From: Alphaproteobacteria bacterium
GTDB taxonomy: Bacteria > Pseudomonadota > Alphaproteobacteria > Puniceispirillales > Puniceispirillaceae
Length of the DNA stretch: 64,000 nt
Assembly: GCA_022425485.1 (NCBI GenBank)
Contig: JAKMFL010000060.1
Location: 83,349-147,348, forward strand
Direction: 5' to 3'
Shown here: positions 27,743 through 37,193 of the stretch, in pieces
How positions within the stretch are numbered: position 1 is the first letter of the stretch
Layout: each line of letters begins with the position of its first letter
Program-made: the position numbers and the translations under genes
The notes under the pieces: model-generated
The model's input: only the letters and a program-made list of their open reading frames with translations
Told to the model about the DNA's origin: nothing
Database searches by the model: none

Positions 27743-28066
27743 ATGAGCAAAAAAGACAATTTGGATAATGATAAAGATGGTCAAATGCTCCTTGAAAAAG
27801 AGCCAAAGACCAAAAAACCGTCTTTATATCGGGTTATCATGCTAAATGATGATTACACGCCGATGGAGTTTGTTGTGCATGTCTTGCAGCGCTTCTTTGG
27901 TCATAATTATGAAGCCGCGCAGCAGATTATGTTGCATGTGCATCAGCGCGGTGTTGGGATTTGCGGCGTTTACACCTATGAAGTCGCCGAAGCAAAAGCT
28001 AGTCAGGTAATGTCATTCGCACGTCAGAATGAGCATCCCTTGCAATTACAGTTGGAAAAGGAATAG
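27743..28066 (+). CDS. clpS: ATP-dependent Clp protease adaptor ClpS
   Basis: A 107-residue N-end-rule adaptor that binds the ClpA N domain and hands over substrates with destabilising N-terminal residues. The substrate-pocket segment [20 protein letters not shown] is intact, as are [19 protein letters not shown] and the C-terminal ENEHPLQ-type stretch ([13 protein letters not shown]). The first ~25 residues are a flexible charged extension. It is followed 4 bp later by clpA, the standard clpS-clpA operon. Confidence 0.97.
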   Translation: MSKKDNLDNDKDGQMLLEKEPKTKKPSLYRVIMLNDDYTPMEFVVHVLQRFFGHNYEAAQQIMLHVHQRGVGICGVYTYEVAEAKASQVMSFARQNEHPLQLQLEKE

Positions 28067-28070
28067 TCAG

Positions 28071-30362
28071 ATGCTGTCAGAGGAACTTGAAGATACCTTG
28101 CGCCGAGCCTTGGCTATTGCAGGAGATCATGCCCACGAATTTGCCACATTAGAGCATTTATTGCTTGCCATGACCGAAGATCCAGATGCGTTAAGCGTAT
28201 TAACGGGGTGTAAGGTAGATGTCGAACAATTGCGCGAAATGTTGCGAACCCATATTGATGACGAATTTGCAGCTATTGTGAACCCTTCTGAAAATTTGGA
28301 AGTGCAGCCTACTTCTGGCTTTCAGCGTGTTGTTCAGCGTGCCATCATTCATACCCAATCTTCTGGGCGTGGGCCGGCAACGGGCGCAAACATCCTCATT
28401 GCTATGTATTCAGAGCGCGAAAGCCATGCTGTTTGGTTTTTGAACTCGTTAAATATGGGCCGTCTTGACGCTGTTTCCTTTGTAAGCCACGGCAATGGCG
28501 AGGCGGTGCGCGGCGCCGATGACCAGACAGATAAAGAGGGCGAGGATAGCGCTGCATCAGCAGATGCGTTGTCAGAATATGCCGTTAATTTAAATACTAA
28601 GGCAGAAGACGGGCGCATTGACCCGCTTATTGGCCGCGATAAAGAAGTTGACCGCACTATTCAGGTCTTATGTCGGCGTACAAAAAACAATCCGCTTTAT
28701 GTCGGCGATCCAGGGGTTGGTAAGACGGCTATCGCTGAGGGGCTTGCGCTGCGTATCATCACTGGCGAGGTGCCAGATGTTTTGAAAACAGCGGTGATTT
28801 ATGCGCTTGATATGGGCCAGCTTCTGGCAGGTACGCGCTATCGTGGTGATTTTGAAGAACGCCTAAAAGCGGTTATGAAAAAGGTTGAGGGCGACGAAAA
28901 CGCTATCCTGTTTATTGATGAGATTCATACAATTATTGGCGCAGGGGCAACCTCTGGCGGGGCAATGGATGCCTCGAACTTGTTAAAGCCTGCGCTGCAA
29001 TCTGGGGATTTGCGCTGCATTGGTTCCACAACCTATAAAGAGTTTCGTTCCTATTTTGAGAAAGATCGTGCGCTTGCAAGGCGCTTTCAAAAAGTGGATG
29101 TTCCTGAGCCATCTCTGCCCGATACAATTAAAATTCTGCAAGGGCTGAAATCGCGCTATGAAAGTCATCATGGGGTGCGGTTTACGCATGCAGCCCTGAA
29201 AACAGCCGCTGAGCTTGCGTCACGTTATATTAATGACCGCAAACTGCCCGATAAAGCGATTGACGTAATCGACGAAGCGGCTGCGGCTCAGAACCTGTTA
29301 CCGCCTTCACGTCGGCGTCAGGTGATCGGCCAAAAAGAAGTGGAGGCCACTATTGCCTCGATGGCACGTATTCCAGCAAAGAATGTTAGCAGTGATGATA
29401 AAACCGCCCTGCAAACACTGGAAGGCGATCTCAAGCGTATGGTATTTGGCCAAGATACCGCTTTATCTGCGCTTTCCTCAGCGATTAAATTATCGCGGGC
29501 TGGGTTGCGCGAGCCTGAAAAGCCGATTGGCAGCTATCTGTTCTCTGGCCCTACAGGGGTGGGTAAGACAGAAGCGGCAAGACAGCTATCAGAGATTCTT
29601 GGGGTTAAGCTCATCCGCTTTGATATGTCTGAATATATGGAACGCCATACCGTTAGCCGCCTTATCGGTGCGCCTCCGGGCTATGTTGGGTTTGATCAAG
29701 GCGGTTTGCTGACAGATGCGGTAGATCAAACGCCGCACGCCGTATTGCTGCTAGATGAAATTGAAAAGGCACATCCAGACCTGTTTAACATTTTGTTGCA
29801 GGTGATGGATCATGGCCGTCTAACAGACAGCAATGGCAAAAGTGTAGATTTCCGCAATGTTGTTTTGATCATGACCACCAATGCAGGAGCATCGGAAATG
29901 ACCAAACAGCTTATCGGTTTTGGGCGGGGTCAGAAAACAGATGCAGATACAGATGCCATTGAAAAAACCTTCACGCCAGAATTCAGAAATCGCTTAGATG
30001 CGGTAATACCCTTTGCCCCTCTTCAAACAGAGACTGTGCGGCTGGTGGTGGATAAGTTCATCATGCAGCTTGAAGCGCAGCTAACCGATAAGGATGTTGA
30101 AATAGAACTAGACGAAGCTGCCCGTAATTGGCTGGCAGCTCGCGGCTATGATGCAACTTTTGGTGCGCGTCCGCTCTCGCGGCTGGTGCAAGAGCATATC
30201 AAAAAACCTCTGGCTGATGAGTTGCTCTTTGGCAAGCTTATGCAAGGCGGAACGGTGAAGGTTAGCGTTGAAAAAGACGCGCTAAGCCTGAAGTCTGTTG
30301 GTGCACCACAGCGCAAAGTGGGTAAAAAGCCGAAAAAGACGCCTGTATCACAGAAAAGCTAG
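28071..30362 (+). CDS. clpA: ATP-dependent Clp protease ATP-binding subunit ClpA
   Basis: A 763-residue AAA+ unfoldase that feeds substrates to ClpP. The ATG at 28071, 4 bp after the clpS stop, gives the canonical start MLSEELEDTLRRALA; an upstream in-frame start inside clpS is rejected. The protein has an N domain with the ClpS docking fold (about 1-140), AAA1 with Walker A GDPGVGKT near residue 212 and Walker B ILFIDEIHTIIG, and AAA2 with GPTGVGKT near 493. An IGF tripeptide in TKQLIGFGRG corresponds to the ClpP-binding loop. The tail is Lys-rich. Confidence 0.97.
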   Translation: MLSEELEDTLRRALAIAGDHAHEFATLEHLLLAMTEDPDALSVLTGCKVDVEQLREMLRTHIDDEFAAIVNPSENLEVQPTSGFQRVVQRAIIHTQSSGRGPATGANILIAMYSERESHAVWFLNSLNMGRLDAVSFVSHGNGEAVRGADDQTDKEGEDSAASADALSEYAVNLNTKAEDGRIDPLIGRDKEVDRTIQVLCRRTKNNPLYVGDPGVGKTAIAEGLALRIITGEVPDVLKTAVIYALDMGQLLAGTRYRGDFEERLKAVMKKVEGDENAILFIDEIHTIIGAGATSGGAMDASNLLKPALQSGDLRCIGSTTYKEFRSYFEKDRALARRFQKVDVPEPSLPDTIKILQGLKSRYESHHGVRFTHAALKTAAELASRYINDRKLPDKAIDVIDEAAAAQNLLPPSRRRQVIGQKEVEATIASMARIPAKNVSSDDKTALQTLEGDLKRMVFGQDTALSALSSAIKLSRAGLREPEKPIGSYLFSGPTGVGKTEAARQLSEILGVKLIRFDMSEYMERHTVSRLIGAPPGYVGFDQGGLLTDAVDQTPHAVLLLDEIEKAHPDLFNILLQVMDHGRLTDSNGKSVDFRNVVLIMTTNAGASEMTKQLIGFGRGQKTDADTDAIEKTFTPEFRNRLDAVIPFAPLQTETVRLVVDKFIMQLEAQLTDKDVEIELDEAARNWLAARGYDATFGARPLSRLVQEHIKKPLADELLFGKLMQGGTVKVSVEKDALSLKSVGAPQRKVGKKPKKTPVSQKS

Positions 30363-30412
30363 GCAGCTATTACTTTTGGCCGGCTACTATTTTTGGGCGG
30401 CTATTACTGCTG
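30362..30412. repeat. 3 x 17-bp degenerate tandem repeat directly after clpA
   Basis: Units at 30362-30378, 30379-30395 and 30396-30412 share the pattern g(g/c)c(a/g)gcta(t/c)tattttg. The array begins on the last base of the clpA stop codon (30360-30362) and fills almost the whole gap to the convergent DUF482 gene. Confidence 0.75.
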
Positions 30413-30425
30413 GATGTCAAAAATG

Positions 30426-31583
30426 TTAGGTGCGGCGATAGGGGCTTGTGGCCATTACCTGCTGCCGCTCCTCTTCTATAGCTATGCTCTCTTGACGCAG
30501 GAACAGCTGAACAGCCTCAGAAAAGCCTTCATCAGCTAGCCAATGTGCAGAATAGGTATGAACGGGCAGATAGCCGCGCTGGACTTTATGAAACCCTTGT
30601 GCGCCTGCCTCTACTTTTTGCAATCCACGCGAAATAGCAAAATCTATGGCTTGATAGTAACAGGTTTCAAAATGCAGATTTGGTAGGGCATCTATACAGC
30701 CCCAATTGCGTCCGTAAAGTGTATCCTTGCCAATGAAGTTTAGCGCACCCGCTATCATCTCGCCATCCCGGCTTGCCATCACAAGCAGAATTTTATCTGC
30801 AAGGCTGGCTGCAATCTCGGTGAAAAATTCACGCGTCAGATAGGCCCCGCCCCATTTTTTATCAATGGTAGCGAGATAAAAGCGGTAAAAATCATCCCAA
30901 TGTTTTGGCTGAATGTTTGCGCCGGTTAATTGTTGAAACACCACGCCTGCATCCGCAAGCGAGCTTCGCTCTTTGCGGATGTTTTTGCGTTTTCGTGACG
31001 ATAGGCCAGCTAGGAAGCTATCAAAATCAGTATAATCCTGATTGTGCCAATGAAATTGTAACCCTTTGCGGATCATCCAGCCAGCGTCAGACAGGGTCTT
31101 TTTATCTGCTTCTGTGATAAAATTAATATGTGCAGATGAAAGGTTATGATTGCGGGTAATCTGCTGAAAGGCCGCAATAAGCATCGTATCTAAGGCACTA
31201 TCTTCTGGCCGACGTAGCAAGCGTGGCCCCGGCACAGGCGTAAACGGTATAGCCCCTAACAATTTTGGATAATAATTGCCGCCCGCCCGCTCAAATGCGT
31301 GTGCCCAGCTATGGTCAAAGACATATTCGCCATAAGAATGATATTTTACATAAGCAGGCATCGCTGCCTTTAGGGGCCCATCCTTGCCCTCCCTGATGCA
31401 AATGAAAACCGGCTGCCAGCCACTATCACCGCCAACACATCCGCTTATCTCCAGCGCATGTAAAAAAGCGTAGGATGCAAAAGGATAGTCATCTATATTA
31501 AGCGCATCCCATTCACTAGCCGAAATATTGGCTAGCGTTTCATGTAAATTTATAAACAAATCATCTGCCGATAAAAGGGTCAT
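30426..31583 (-). CDS. FemAB-like GNAT protein (DUF482 / peptidoglycan biosynthesis-recognition family)
   Basis: A 385-residue protein of the FemAB_like (PF04339, DUF482) family, a GNAT-type acyltransferase fold. Characteristic segments are ASYAFLHALE, the YHSYGEYVFDHSWAHAFERAG block, PFTPVPGPRLL, SSRKRKNIRKER and GRNWGCIDALPNLHFETCYYQAIDFAI, ending in KVQRGYLPVHTYSAHW. The family was named for possible aminoacyl transfer to peptidoglycan precursors, but its biochemical role is not established. The gene stands ahead of no obvious operon partner; ridA lies 99 bp upstream on the same strand. Confidence 0.8.
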   Translation of the reverse strand: MTLLSADDLFINLHETLANISASEWDALNIDDYPFASYAFLHALEISGCVGGDSGWQPVFICIREGKDGPLKAAMPAYVKYHSYGEYVFDHSWAHAFERAGGNYYPKLLGAIPFTPVPGPRLLRRPEDSALDTMLIAAFQQITRNHNLSSAHINFITEADKKTLSDAGWMIRKGLQFHWHNQDYTDFDSFLAGLSSRKRKNIRKERSSLADAGVVFQQLTGANIQPKHWDDFYRFYLATIDKKWGGAYLTREFFTEIAASLADKILLVMASRDGEMIAGALNFIGKDTLYGRNWGCIDALPNLHFETCYYQAIDFAISRGLQKVEAGAQGFHKVQRGYLPVHTYSAHWLADEGFSEAVQLFLRQESIAIEEERQQVMATSPYRRT

Positions 31584-31682
31584 ATCAGTGATATGGCGCT
31601 AGGGCATGGTGCTGACAAGTGGGCATTTATCAGCATGGCCTAATTTATTCATATAAAACAGATGTTTTAAAAAGATTTGGCT

Positions 31683-32150
31683 CTAGGTGGCAATCCGAAA
31701 CAGCCCTTCAACCTCCACGCAAGTGCCGCGCGGCAGTGTGTTGGCCCCAACAGCAAAACGGGCATGCCGGCCAGCTTCACCAAATACTTCTACCATCAAA
31801 TCTGAGGCACCATTTATGACCTCAGGCTGGCTTGTAAAATCACTTGTGCAGGATACAAACCCGCCAAGCTTTACGACCTGTTCAACACGGCTCAAATCGC
31901 CGCCACAGGCTGCTTTTAGCTGGGCAATGAGATTGATAGCGCAAATCCGCGCTTGGTCTGCTGCCTGCTCAGTGGTTACATCTTTGCCGACATGGCCGGT
32001 GATGCTAAGCTTGCCATCTATCAGCGGCAATTGCCCTGATACATATACAAGATCGCCTGAGAGGACATAAGGAACATAATTTGCCGCTGGCATAGGGGCT
32101 TCAGGCAGGGTAATCCCAAGGGCTTTAAGATTAGTTTCAGCAACGCTCAT
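31683..32150 (-). CDS. RidA/YjgF-family protein
   Basis: A 155-residue small trimeric enzyme of the RidA (YjgF/UK114) superfamily, whose archetype deaminates reactive enamine/imine intermediates from PLP enzymes. Visible are LGITLPEAPMPAANYVPYV, the segment DLVYVSGQLPLIDG and the C-terminal RFAVGANTLPRGTCVEVEGLF. The start used is the ATG at 32148-32150, preceded by GGAGAAATAAGG; a TTG 21 bp upstream is less likely. It resembles the longer subfamily with the LGITLPE opening rather than E. coli RidA itself, so the substrate is uncertain. Confidence 0.85.
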   Translation of the reverse strand: MSVAETNLKALGITLPEAPMPAANYVPYVLSGDLVYVSGQLPLIDGKLSITGHVGKDVTTEQAADQARICAINLIAQLKAACGGDLSRVEQVVKLGGFVSCTSDFTSQPEVINGASDLMVEVFGEAGRHARFAVGANTLPRGTCVEVEGLFRIAT

Positions 32151-32245
32151 CCTTATTTCTCCTTCAAGCAAGTACAGGGTTATTTACGGGTTATCTATAT
32201 TGGATGTTGCTACTCAAACACCTTTTTTAACAAGCATCAACAGAT

Positions 32246-32280
32246 AAAAAAGGCCCCTGCGAATTTTCATCAGCAGGGGC
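32246..32280 (-). terminator. Rho-independent terminator of nrdJ
   Basis: On the minus strand GCCCCTGC (32280-32273) and GCAGGGGC (32260-32253) form a perfect 8-bp GC-rich stem with a 12-base loop, followed at once by CTTTTTT (ending 32246). It lies 36 bp past the nrdJ stop codon. Confidence 0.93.
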
Positions 32281-32315
32281 GCTCTTCCTTTAGCTTCTAT
32301 ACACTAGCCAGCGGC

Positions 32316-35300
32316 TTAGCTACAGCCAGTTGTTGACCCGCATGTATTACATTTCAAGCAGGTGCCATTGCGCACTAGGGTAAAGTTTTGGCATTCAGGG
32401 CAGCTTTCGCCTTCATATCCCTGCATACGTGCTTCTTTTACCTTATTGGCCATGCTCGCTTCTGGACGGGCAATGGTTTCGGCCACACTTGCAGCTTGTG
32501 CCAAGCTTGCTTGCTCGCCAGTTGCTGGCTTTAGGCTGGTTTCGGCAACGGCTTCGCCCGCAATGGCTGAGGCTGCTGCAGAACCATCATTTGAGTAGAC
32601 TACCAGCCCTTGTTTCCGGATAAAGCCGCGGCTTGTCACCCGGTTCATCAGCTCAGACTGCGCTTCGCCTGTACCTGTTGTATCCATCGCTAGATCATCT
32701 GCACTTACATGACCTAAATCATGGCGGTCAAGATAAGAGATAGCGAGCTCGCGGAAGGTATAGTCCAAGATAGAGGTCGACATCTTAATCGCATCATTGC
32801 CGGTGACAATACCTTGCGGCTCAAAGCGGGTGAAGGTGAAGGCCTCTACATACTCTTCTAGGGGCACACCATATTGCAGGCCGATAGACACAGCGATAGC
32901 AAAATTATTCATCAGCGATCTAAAGGCTGCGCCTTCTTTATGCATATCAATAAATATTTCGCCCAAGCGGCCATCTTCATATTCACCTGTACGCAGATAG
33001 ACTTTATGGCCGCCAACACTGGCTTTTTGCGTATAGCCTTTGCGTCTGTCGGGCAGGCGTTGCCTATCATTTTCACGGATGATCCGCTCAACGATTTTTT
33101 CTACCAGCTGCGGTGCGGCTGACATTTGCACCTCTTCCTGCTCCTCTTCTTCATCTTCAATAAGGGCAGAAGATAGAGGCTGGCTTAGCTTGGAGCCATC
33201 ACGGTAAAGGGCATTTGCCTTAAGGCCCAATTTCCAGCTCTGCATATAAGCCTCACCACATTCACTCACGGCCGCGTTGTTTGGCATATTGATGGTCTTT
33301 GAAATGGCCCCAGAGATAAAAGGCTGGGCAGCCGCCATCATAGTGATATGGCTAGATACAGACAAGAAACGCTTGCCAATGCGCCCACATACATTTGCAC
33401 AATCAAAGATAGGCAGATGCGCATCTTGCAGATGCGGTGCGCCTTCTAGTGTCATTGCCCCGCAAACATGAAGGTTAGCCGCTTCTATTTCGTCTTTGCT
33501 GAAGCCCATCGCTTCGAGCATGTTGAAATTGAAATCATTAAGCTGGGCATCAGTGAAGCCTAAAGTATCTTTGCAGAATTCATCACCGAGCGTATAGCGG
33601 TTAAAGGCAAATTTGATATCAAAGGCATTTTCCAATGAGCCTGCTAGCTGTGCCAGAAGAGCATCTGTGAAGCCTTTATCTTTCAAAGCGTTCATTGAGA
33701 TGGCCTGACAGCTTTCTAAACTACCATGTCCAACCGCATAGCGTGAGATATCTTGTATCTGGCTCTCGCTATAACCAAGCCGTGTTAACGCTTCTGGAAC
33801 GACCCGGTTGATGATCTTGAAATACCCACCGCCAGCCAGCTTCTTGAACTTCACAATCGCAAAGTCTGGCTCAATACCTGTGGTATCACAATCCATCACC
33901 AAACCGATAGTGCCGGTTGGGGCAATCACACTTGCCTGTGCATTGCGGTAGCCATGCTTTTCCCCAAGCTCTAGCGCTTCATCCCACGCTTTTTTAGCCT
34001 GTTCGATTAGGCCAGCTTCTGGGCAGTTTTTGTGATCTAGCGGCACGGGTAGAACAGATAGGCCTTCATACCCTTCTGCGCTTCCATAGGCAGCCCGCCT
34101 GTGATTGCGCATCACCTGCAGCATTGTTTTGGCATTTTCCTTATAACGTGGGAACGCGCCAACTTCGCCTGCTAGCTCAGCAGAGGTAGCGTAAGAACGC
34201 CCCGTCATTACAGCAGAAATCGCGCCGCATAATGCGCGGGCTTCATCGCTGTCATAGGAATAACCCGCTGCCATTAAAAGTCCGCCAATATTGGCAAAGC
34301 CTAGGCCTAATGTGCGGTAGTCATAGGAGCCTTGTGCAATTTCACGGGATGGGAATTGTGCCATCAATACCGAAGTCTCTAGAGTAATTGTCCAAAGGCG
34401 AACCGCATGTTCAAACGCTTCAATATCAAAGCTGCCATCTTCATGCCGGAACTGCATCAAATTAAGAGAGGCCAGATTACAGGCTGTGTCGTCTAGGAAC
34501 ATATATTCTGAACAAGGGTTAGAGGCATTAATGCGGCCACCAGCAGGGCAGGTATGCCACTCATTAATGGTCGTATCATATTGCAAGCCGGGGTCTGCAC
34601 AAGCCCATGCGGCATGGGCTATCTTTTCCCAGAGATCAGAAGCGCTGATTTTCTCGGCGACTTTACCATCGGTGCGGCGTATCAGCTCCCAATCGCCATC
34701 TTCTAGAACCGCATTCAGAAAATCATTGGTTACCCGAACAGAGTTGTTTGAGTTCTGGCCAGCAACGGTTAGATAGGCCTCTGAATCCCAATCTGTGTCA
34801 TAGGTCTTAAAGGCAATTTCTGTAAAGCCTTGCTGTGCAAACTGAATAACACGCTGGACGTAATTTTCGGGGATCATCGCGCCCCGTGCGGCCAAAATAG
34901 CTTTTTTCAGCGCTTTATTTTGCTTTGGATTGTAGCGTGCTTCTTCATCTAAATCAGCTGCCTCAACACAAGCTTTCATCACTTCTGACATATGCTTCTG
35001 AGCCAGTTTTGAGCCCGCTACAAGCGCGGCAACTTTTTGTTCTTCAACAACTTTCCAATCGATATATTCTTCAATATCTGGATGGTCGATATCTACGGTT
35101 ACCATCTTTGCGGCGCGGCGCGTTGTGCCGCCTGATTTAATTGCACCAGCGGCCCGGTCGCCAATTTTCAAAAAGCTCATAAGGCCAGAAGACTTGCCGC
35201 CCCCTGACAGGCTTTCGCCAGACCCTCTAAGCCGTGAGAAGTTAGAGCCAGTTCCAGAACCATACTTAAACAATCTGGCTTCGCGCACCCACAGATCCAT

Positions 35301-35942
35301 AATCCCGCCTTCATTGACAAGATCATCATTCACAGACTGGATGAAACAGGCATGTGGCTGCGGATGCTCATAAGATGACTTAGAGCGCACCATCTTGCCT
35401 GTCTGGTAATCAACATAAAAATGCCCTTGAGACGGGCCATCTATTCCATAAGCCCAATGCAGGCCTGTGTTAAACCATTGTGGTGAGTTTGGTGCGGCCA
35501 TCTGCAAAGACAGCATGAACACCATTTCATCATAATAGGTTTTGGCATCGTCTTCGGTGGTGAAATACCCCCCTTTCCATGCCCAGTATGTCCAGGTGCC
35601 GACCAGCCGATTAAACACCTGCTTTGCAGATGTCTCGCCGGTATAGCGCGCATCTTCTGCTAGCTTGCCGAGAGCCTTTTCATCTGGCACTGAACGCCAC
35701 AGCCACGAAGGCACGTCATTTTCTTCCACTTTTTTCAAAGCGGCTGGTACCCCTGCCTTGCGGAAATATTTTTGCGCCAGAATATCAGTTGCGACCTGAC
35801 TAAACTGTTCAGGGACCTCAATATCCTGTGCTGAGAACACTATCGTGCCATCAGGATTGCGAATCTCACTGCTTGCTTTGCGATAAGATAATTGTGCGAA
35901 AATTTCCGTTTCTGGAATCGTGAATCGGCGCTCAAACTGCAT
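32316..35942 (-). CDS. nrdJ: Adenosylcobalamin-dependent (class II) ribonucleotide reductase
   Basis: A 1208-residue class II reductase that makes deoxyribonucleotides using a B12-generated thiyl radical, independent of oxygen. Landmarks are [34 protein letters not shown], the active-site [20 protein letters not shown] and the phosphate-binding [25 protein letters not shown]. The C terminus has a four-Cys cluster (CPEC...CLKC and CGSTTGCS) for zinc binding or thiol shuttling. An acidic insertion (EDEEEEQEE) lies near residue 930. Translation is set by GAGGGTAG before the ATG. Upstream NrdR-like boxes suggest nucleotide-responsive repression. Confidence 0.96.
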   Translation of the reverse strand: MQFERRFTIPETEIFAQLSYRKASSEIRNPDGTIVFSAQDIEVPEQFSQVATDILAQKYFRKAGVPAALKKVEENDVPSWLWRSVPDEKALGKLAEDARYTGETSAKQVFNRLVGTWTYWAWKGGYFTTEDDAKTYYDEMVFMLSLQMAAPNSPQWFNTGLHWAYGIDGPSQGHFYVDYQTGKMVRSKSSYEHPQPHACFIQSVNDDLVNEGGIMDLWVREARLFKYGSGTGSNFSRLRGSGESLSGGGKSSGLMSFLKIGDRAAGAIKSGGTTRRAAKMVTVDIDHPDIEEYIDWKVVEEQKVAALVAGSKLAQKHMSEVMKACVEAADLDEEARYNPKQNKALKKAILAARGAMIPENYVQRVIQFAQQGFTEIAFKTYDTDWDSEAYLTVAGQNSNNSVRVTNDFLNAVLEDGDWELIRRTDGKVAEKISASDLWEKIAHAAWACADPGLQYDTTINEWHTCPAGGRINASNPCSEYMFLDDTACNLASLNLMQFRHEDGSFDIEAFEHAVRLWTITLETSVLMAQFPSREIAQGSYDYRTLGLGFANIGGLLMAAGYSYDSDEARALCGAISAVMTGRSYATSAELAGEVGAFPRYKENAKTMLQVMRNHRRAAYGSAEGYEGLSVLPVPLDHKNCPEAGLIEQAKKAWDEALELGEKHGYRNAQASVIAPTGTIGLVMDCDTTGIEPDFAIVKFKKLAGGGYFKIINRVVPEALTRLGYSESQIQDISRYAVGHGSLESCQAISMNALKDKGFTDALLAQLAGSLENAFDIKFAFNRYTLGDEFCKDTLGFTDAQLNDFNFNMLEAMGFSKDEIEAANLHVCGAMTLEGAPHLQDAHLPIFDCANVCGRIGKRFLSVSSHITMMAAAQPFISGAISKTINMPNNAAVSECGEAYMQSWKLGLKANALYRDGSKLSQPLSSALIEDEEEEQEEVQMSAAPQLVEKIVERIIRENDRQRLPDRRKGYTQKASVGGHKVYLRTGEYEDGRLGEIFIDMHKEGAAFRSLMNNFAIAVSIGLQYGVPLEEYVEAFTFTRFEPQGIVTGNDAIKMSTSILDYTFRELAISYLDRHDLGHVSADDLAMDTTGTGEAQSELMNRVTSRGFIRKQGLVVYSNDGSAAASAIAGEAVAETSLKPATGEQASLAQAASVAETIARPEASMANKVKEARMQGYEGESCPECQNFTLVRNGTCLKCNTCGSTTGCS

Positions 35943-35965
35943 GTTCTACCCTCGATAAATCGTCT

Positions 35966-35993
35966 AAAAAAAATAAAAAACCGTATGTTACGG
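35966..35993 (-). promoter_or_regulatory. Attenuator-like hairpin and U-run in the nrdJ leader
   Basis: On the minus strand CCGTA-ACA-TACGG (35993-35981) is followed by six T, one A and eight T (35980-35966), only about 23 bp before the nrdJ ATG. The 5-bp stem is weak for a terminator, but the U-run is long and the position is right for premature termination or attenuation. Confidence 0.35.
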
Positions 35994-36014
35994 GAATGTC
36001 TTTACGTCCTACCA

Positions 36015-36060
36015 TCACTACATCTAGTGATCTGGAGGGTAAAAGCTACATGATGTAGGG
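36015..36060. promoter_or_regulatory. Tandem NrdR-like boxes upstream of nrdJ
   Basis: TCACTACATCTAGTGA (36015-36030) is a 16-bp palindrome with intact CACTA/TAGTG arms, matching the NrdR consensus ACACwATATAwTGTGT in layout. A second, weaker palindrome, CTACATGATGTAG (36046-36058), has its centre about 30 bp away, close to three helical turns, which is the spacing known for paired NrdR boxes. They precede the nrdJ start by about 75-120 bp. Confidence 0.65.
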
Positions 36061-36329
36061 GGTTGGTGCAATCTGAAAATCAACCAATTATACACTTTTT
36101 TTACCGCGTTCGGGGGTTGACTTTCTGACCTGCGGATACGGCCATTCGTTTTTTTTCATATTCTGGCCATAAAGTGTTTTTACAGAAGATAATCGCTTCC
36201 TCTTTAAGCCCTAGACGCCAGCATGGAAATAAGGGCTTGGGAAGATGCTTGAAAAACCATGCCGCGAGTTCTATAAATGATGAGGGGAATGGGGCCGACA
36301 ATTAACTTGAGTAGGATAATAGCCGTAAC
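36061..36329. other. Divergent intergenic region between nrdJ and the NDUFA12-like gene
   Basis: Together with the boxes just to its left, this is the ~385-bp divergent control region. A 66-codon minus-strand frame starting at a TTG (36301) crosses it but has no visible ribosome-binding site or recognisable similarity. I see no cobalamin riboswitch: there is no room for the B12-box fold close to nrdJ, and no recognisable B12-box sequence. Confidence 0.4.
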
Positions 36330-36686
36330 ATGACGTTTCTTTCTAAAATATTTATCAAAATGTCTGCTCAGCTTGTTGGCAGAGATGAATTTGGTAATCG
36401 CTATTACCTGTCTCGGCGTCGGCGCGGCAATGGCCGGCAACGCCGCTATGTTGTTTATCAAGGCAGGGTAGAAGCATCGAAAGTGCCTTCAGACTGGCAT
36501 GGCTGGTTACACTACACTGAAGACACACCGCCGCCTGCGCAAGGGCATGCAAAACAAAGCTGGCAAAAACAGCATTTACCAAATTTAACGGGTACGCGTC
36601 ATGCGTATCGTCCAGCAGGTCATGCGCTAAAGGGCGGGAAGCGCGCCCCAGCAACAGGTGATTATGAGCCTTGGACACCAAACTGA
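36330..36686 (+). CDS. NDUFA12-like complex I accessory subunit (17.2-kDa family)
   Basis: A 118-residue protein of the NDUFA12/B17.2 family, an accessory subunit of NADH:ubiquinone oxidoreductase found in alphaproteobacteria and mitochondria. The hallmark block is GRDEFGNRYYLSRR followed by RRYVVYQGRVEASKVPSDWHGWLHYT, and the end has a YEPWTPN motif. The N-terminal MTFLSKIFI start resembles other bacterial members. As is usual in alphaproteobacteria, it is not in a nuo operon but lies upstream of mlaD. Confidence 0.92.
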   Translation: MTFLSKIFIKMSAQLVGRDEFGNRYYLSRRRRGNGRQRRYVVYQGRVEASKVPSDWHGWLHYTEDTPPPAQGHAKQSWQKQHLPNLTGTRHAYRPAGHALKGGKRAPATGDYEPWTPN

Positions 36687-36743
36687 TAAATCTCCAGCAT
36701 GCAGACCTCCAGCAGATAGGTGTTCGGGATAGAGGCTAAAAAT

Positions 36744-37193
36744 ATGCGACGCAGCACATTAGAAATTGTCATGGGTTTGGTGGTATTGGCAGGGGCAATT
36801 GCCTTTACGGCTCTTGTCTATCAGGCAGCAGATCTCAAAACCACAGATGGCTATAAAATTAGCGCAGATTTTGGTACTACTGGCGGCTTGGTTGTTGGCG
36901 ATGATGTACGGCTATCTGGTATTAAGGTCGGGCGTATTGTCTCGCAGTCTCTTGACCCGGTTACCTATACCGCCCGCATCAATATGCAGATAGATGAGCG
37001 TTTCAAGCTGCCAGAAGATAGCACTGCGCGTATTACTGCAGCGTCCCTTTTGGGGGGCAATTTCCTAGAAATTCTGCCCGGTAATTCGGATGCGCTCATG
37101 GAAGCTGGCGCGGTAATTTATGACACGCGCGATCCGGTCAGCCTATCTGACCTGCTTGGCAAATTCATCTTTCAGGGCAATGATGATAGCTAG
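36744..37193 (+). CDS. mlaD: MlaD-type MCE-domain lipid transport protein
   Basis: A 149-residue membrane-anchored periplasmic protein. The start at 36744 gives MRRSTLEIVMGLVVLAGAIAF, an N-terminal transmembrane anchor; an upstream GTG is rejected. One MCE domain follows (about 38-118: YKISADFGTTGGLVVGDDVRLSGIKVG). MlaD forms the hexameric substrate ring of the Mla ABC phospholipid transporter between the two membranes. The ATPase and permease are not nearby, a frequent arrangement in alphaproteobacteria. The 3' end overlaps the DUF2155 gene by 14 bp. Confidence 0.92.
   Translation: MRRSTLEIVMGLVVLAGAIAFTALVYQAADLKTTDGYKISADFGTTGGLVVGDDVRLSGIKVGRIVSQSLDPVTYTARINMQIDERFKLPEDSTARITAASLLGGNFLEILPGNSDALMEAGAVIYDTRDPVSLSDLLGKFIFQGNDDS

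Noticed and set aside
35943..36300. Cobalamin riboswitch expected before a B12-dependent enzyme
   Set aside because: No B12-box-like segment or multi-stem fold is visible; NrdR-like palindromes account for the region better.
36101..36301. 66-codon TTG-started frame between nrdJ and the NDUFA12-like gene
   Set aside because: No ribosome-binding site, weak start codon and no recognisable family; kept only as a note in the intergenic entry.
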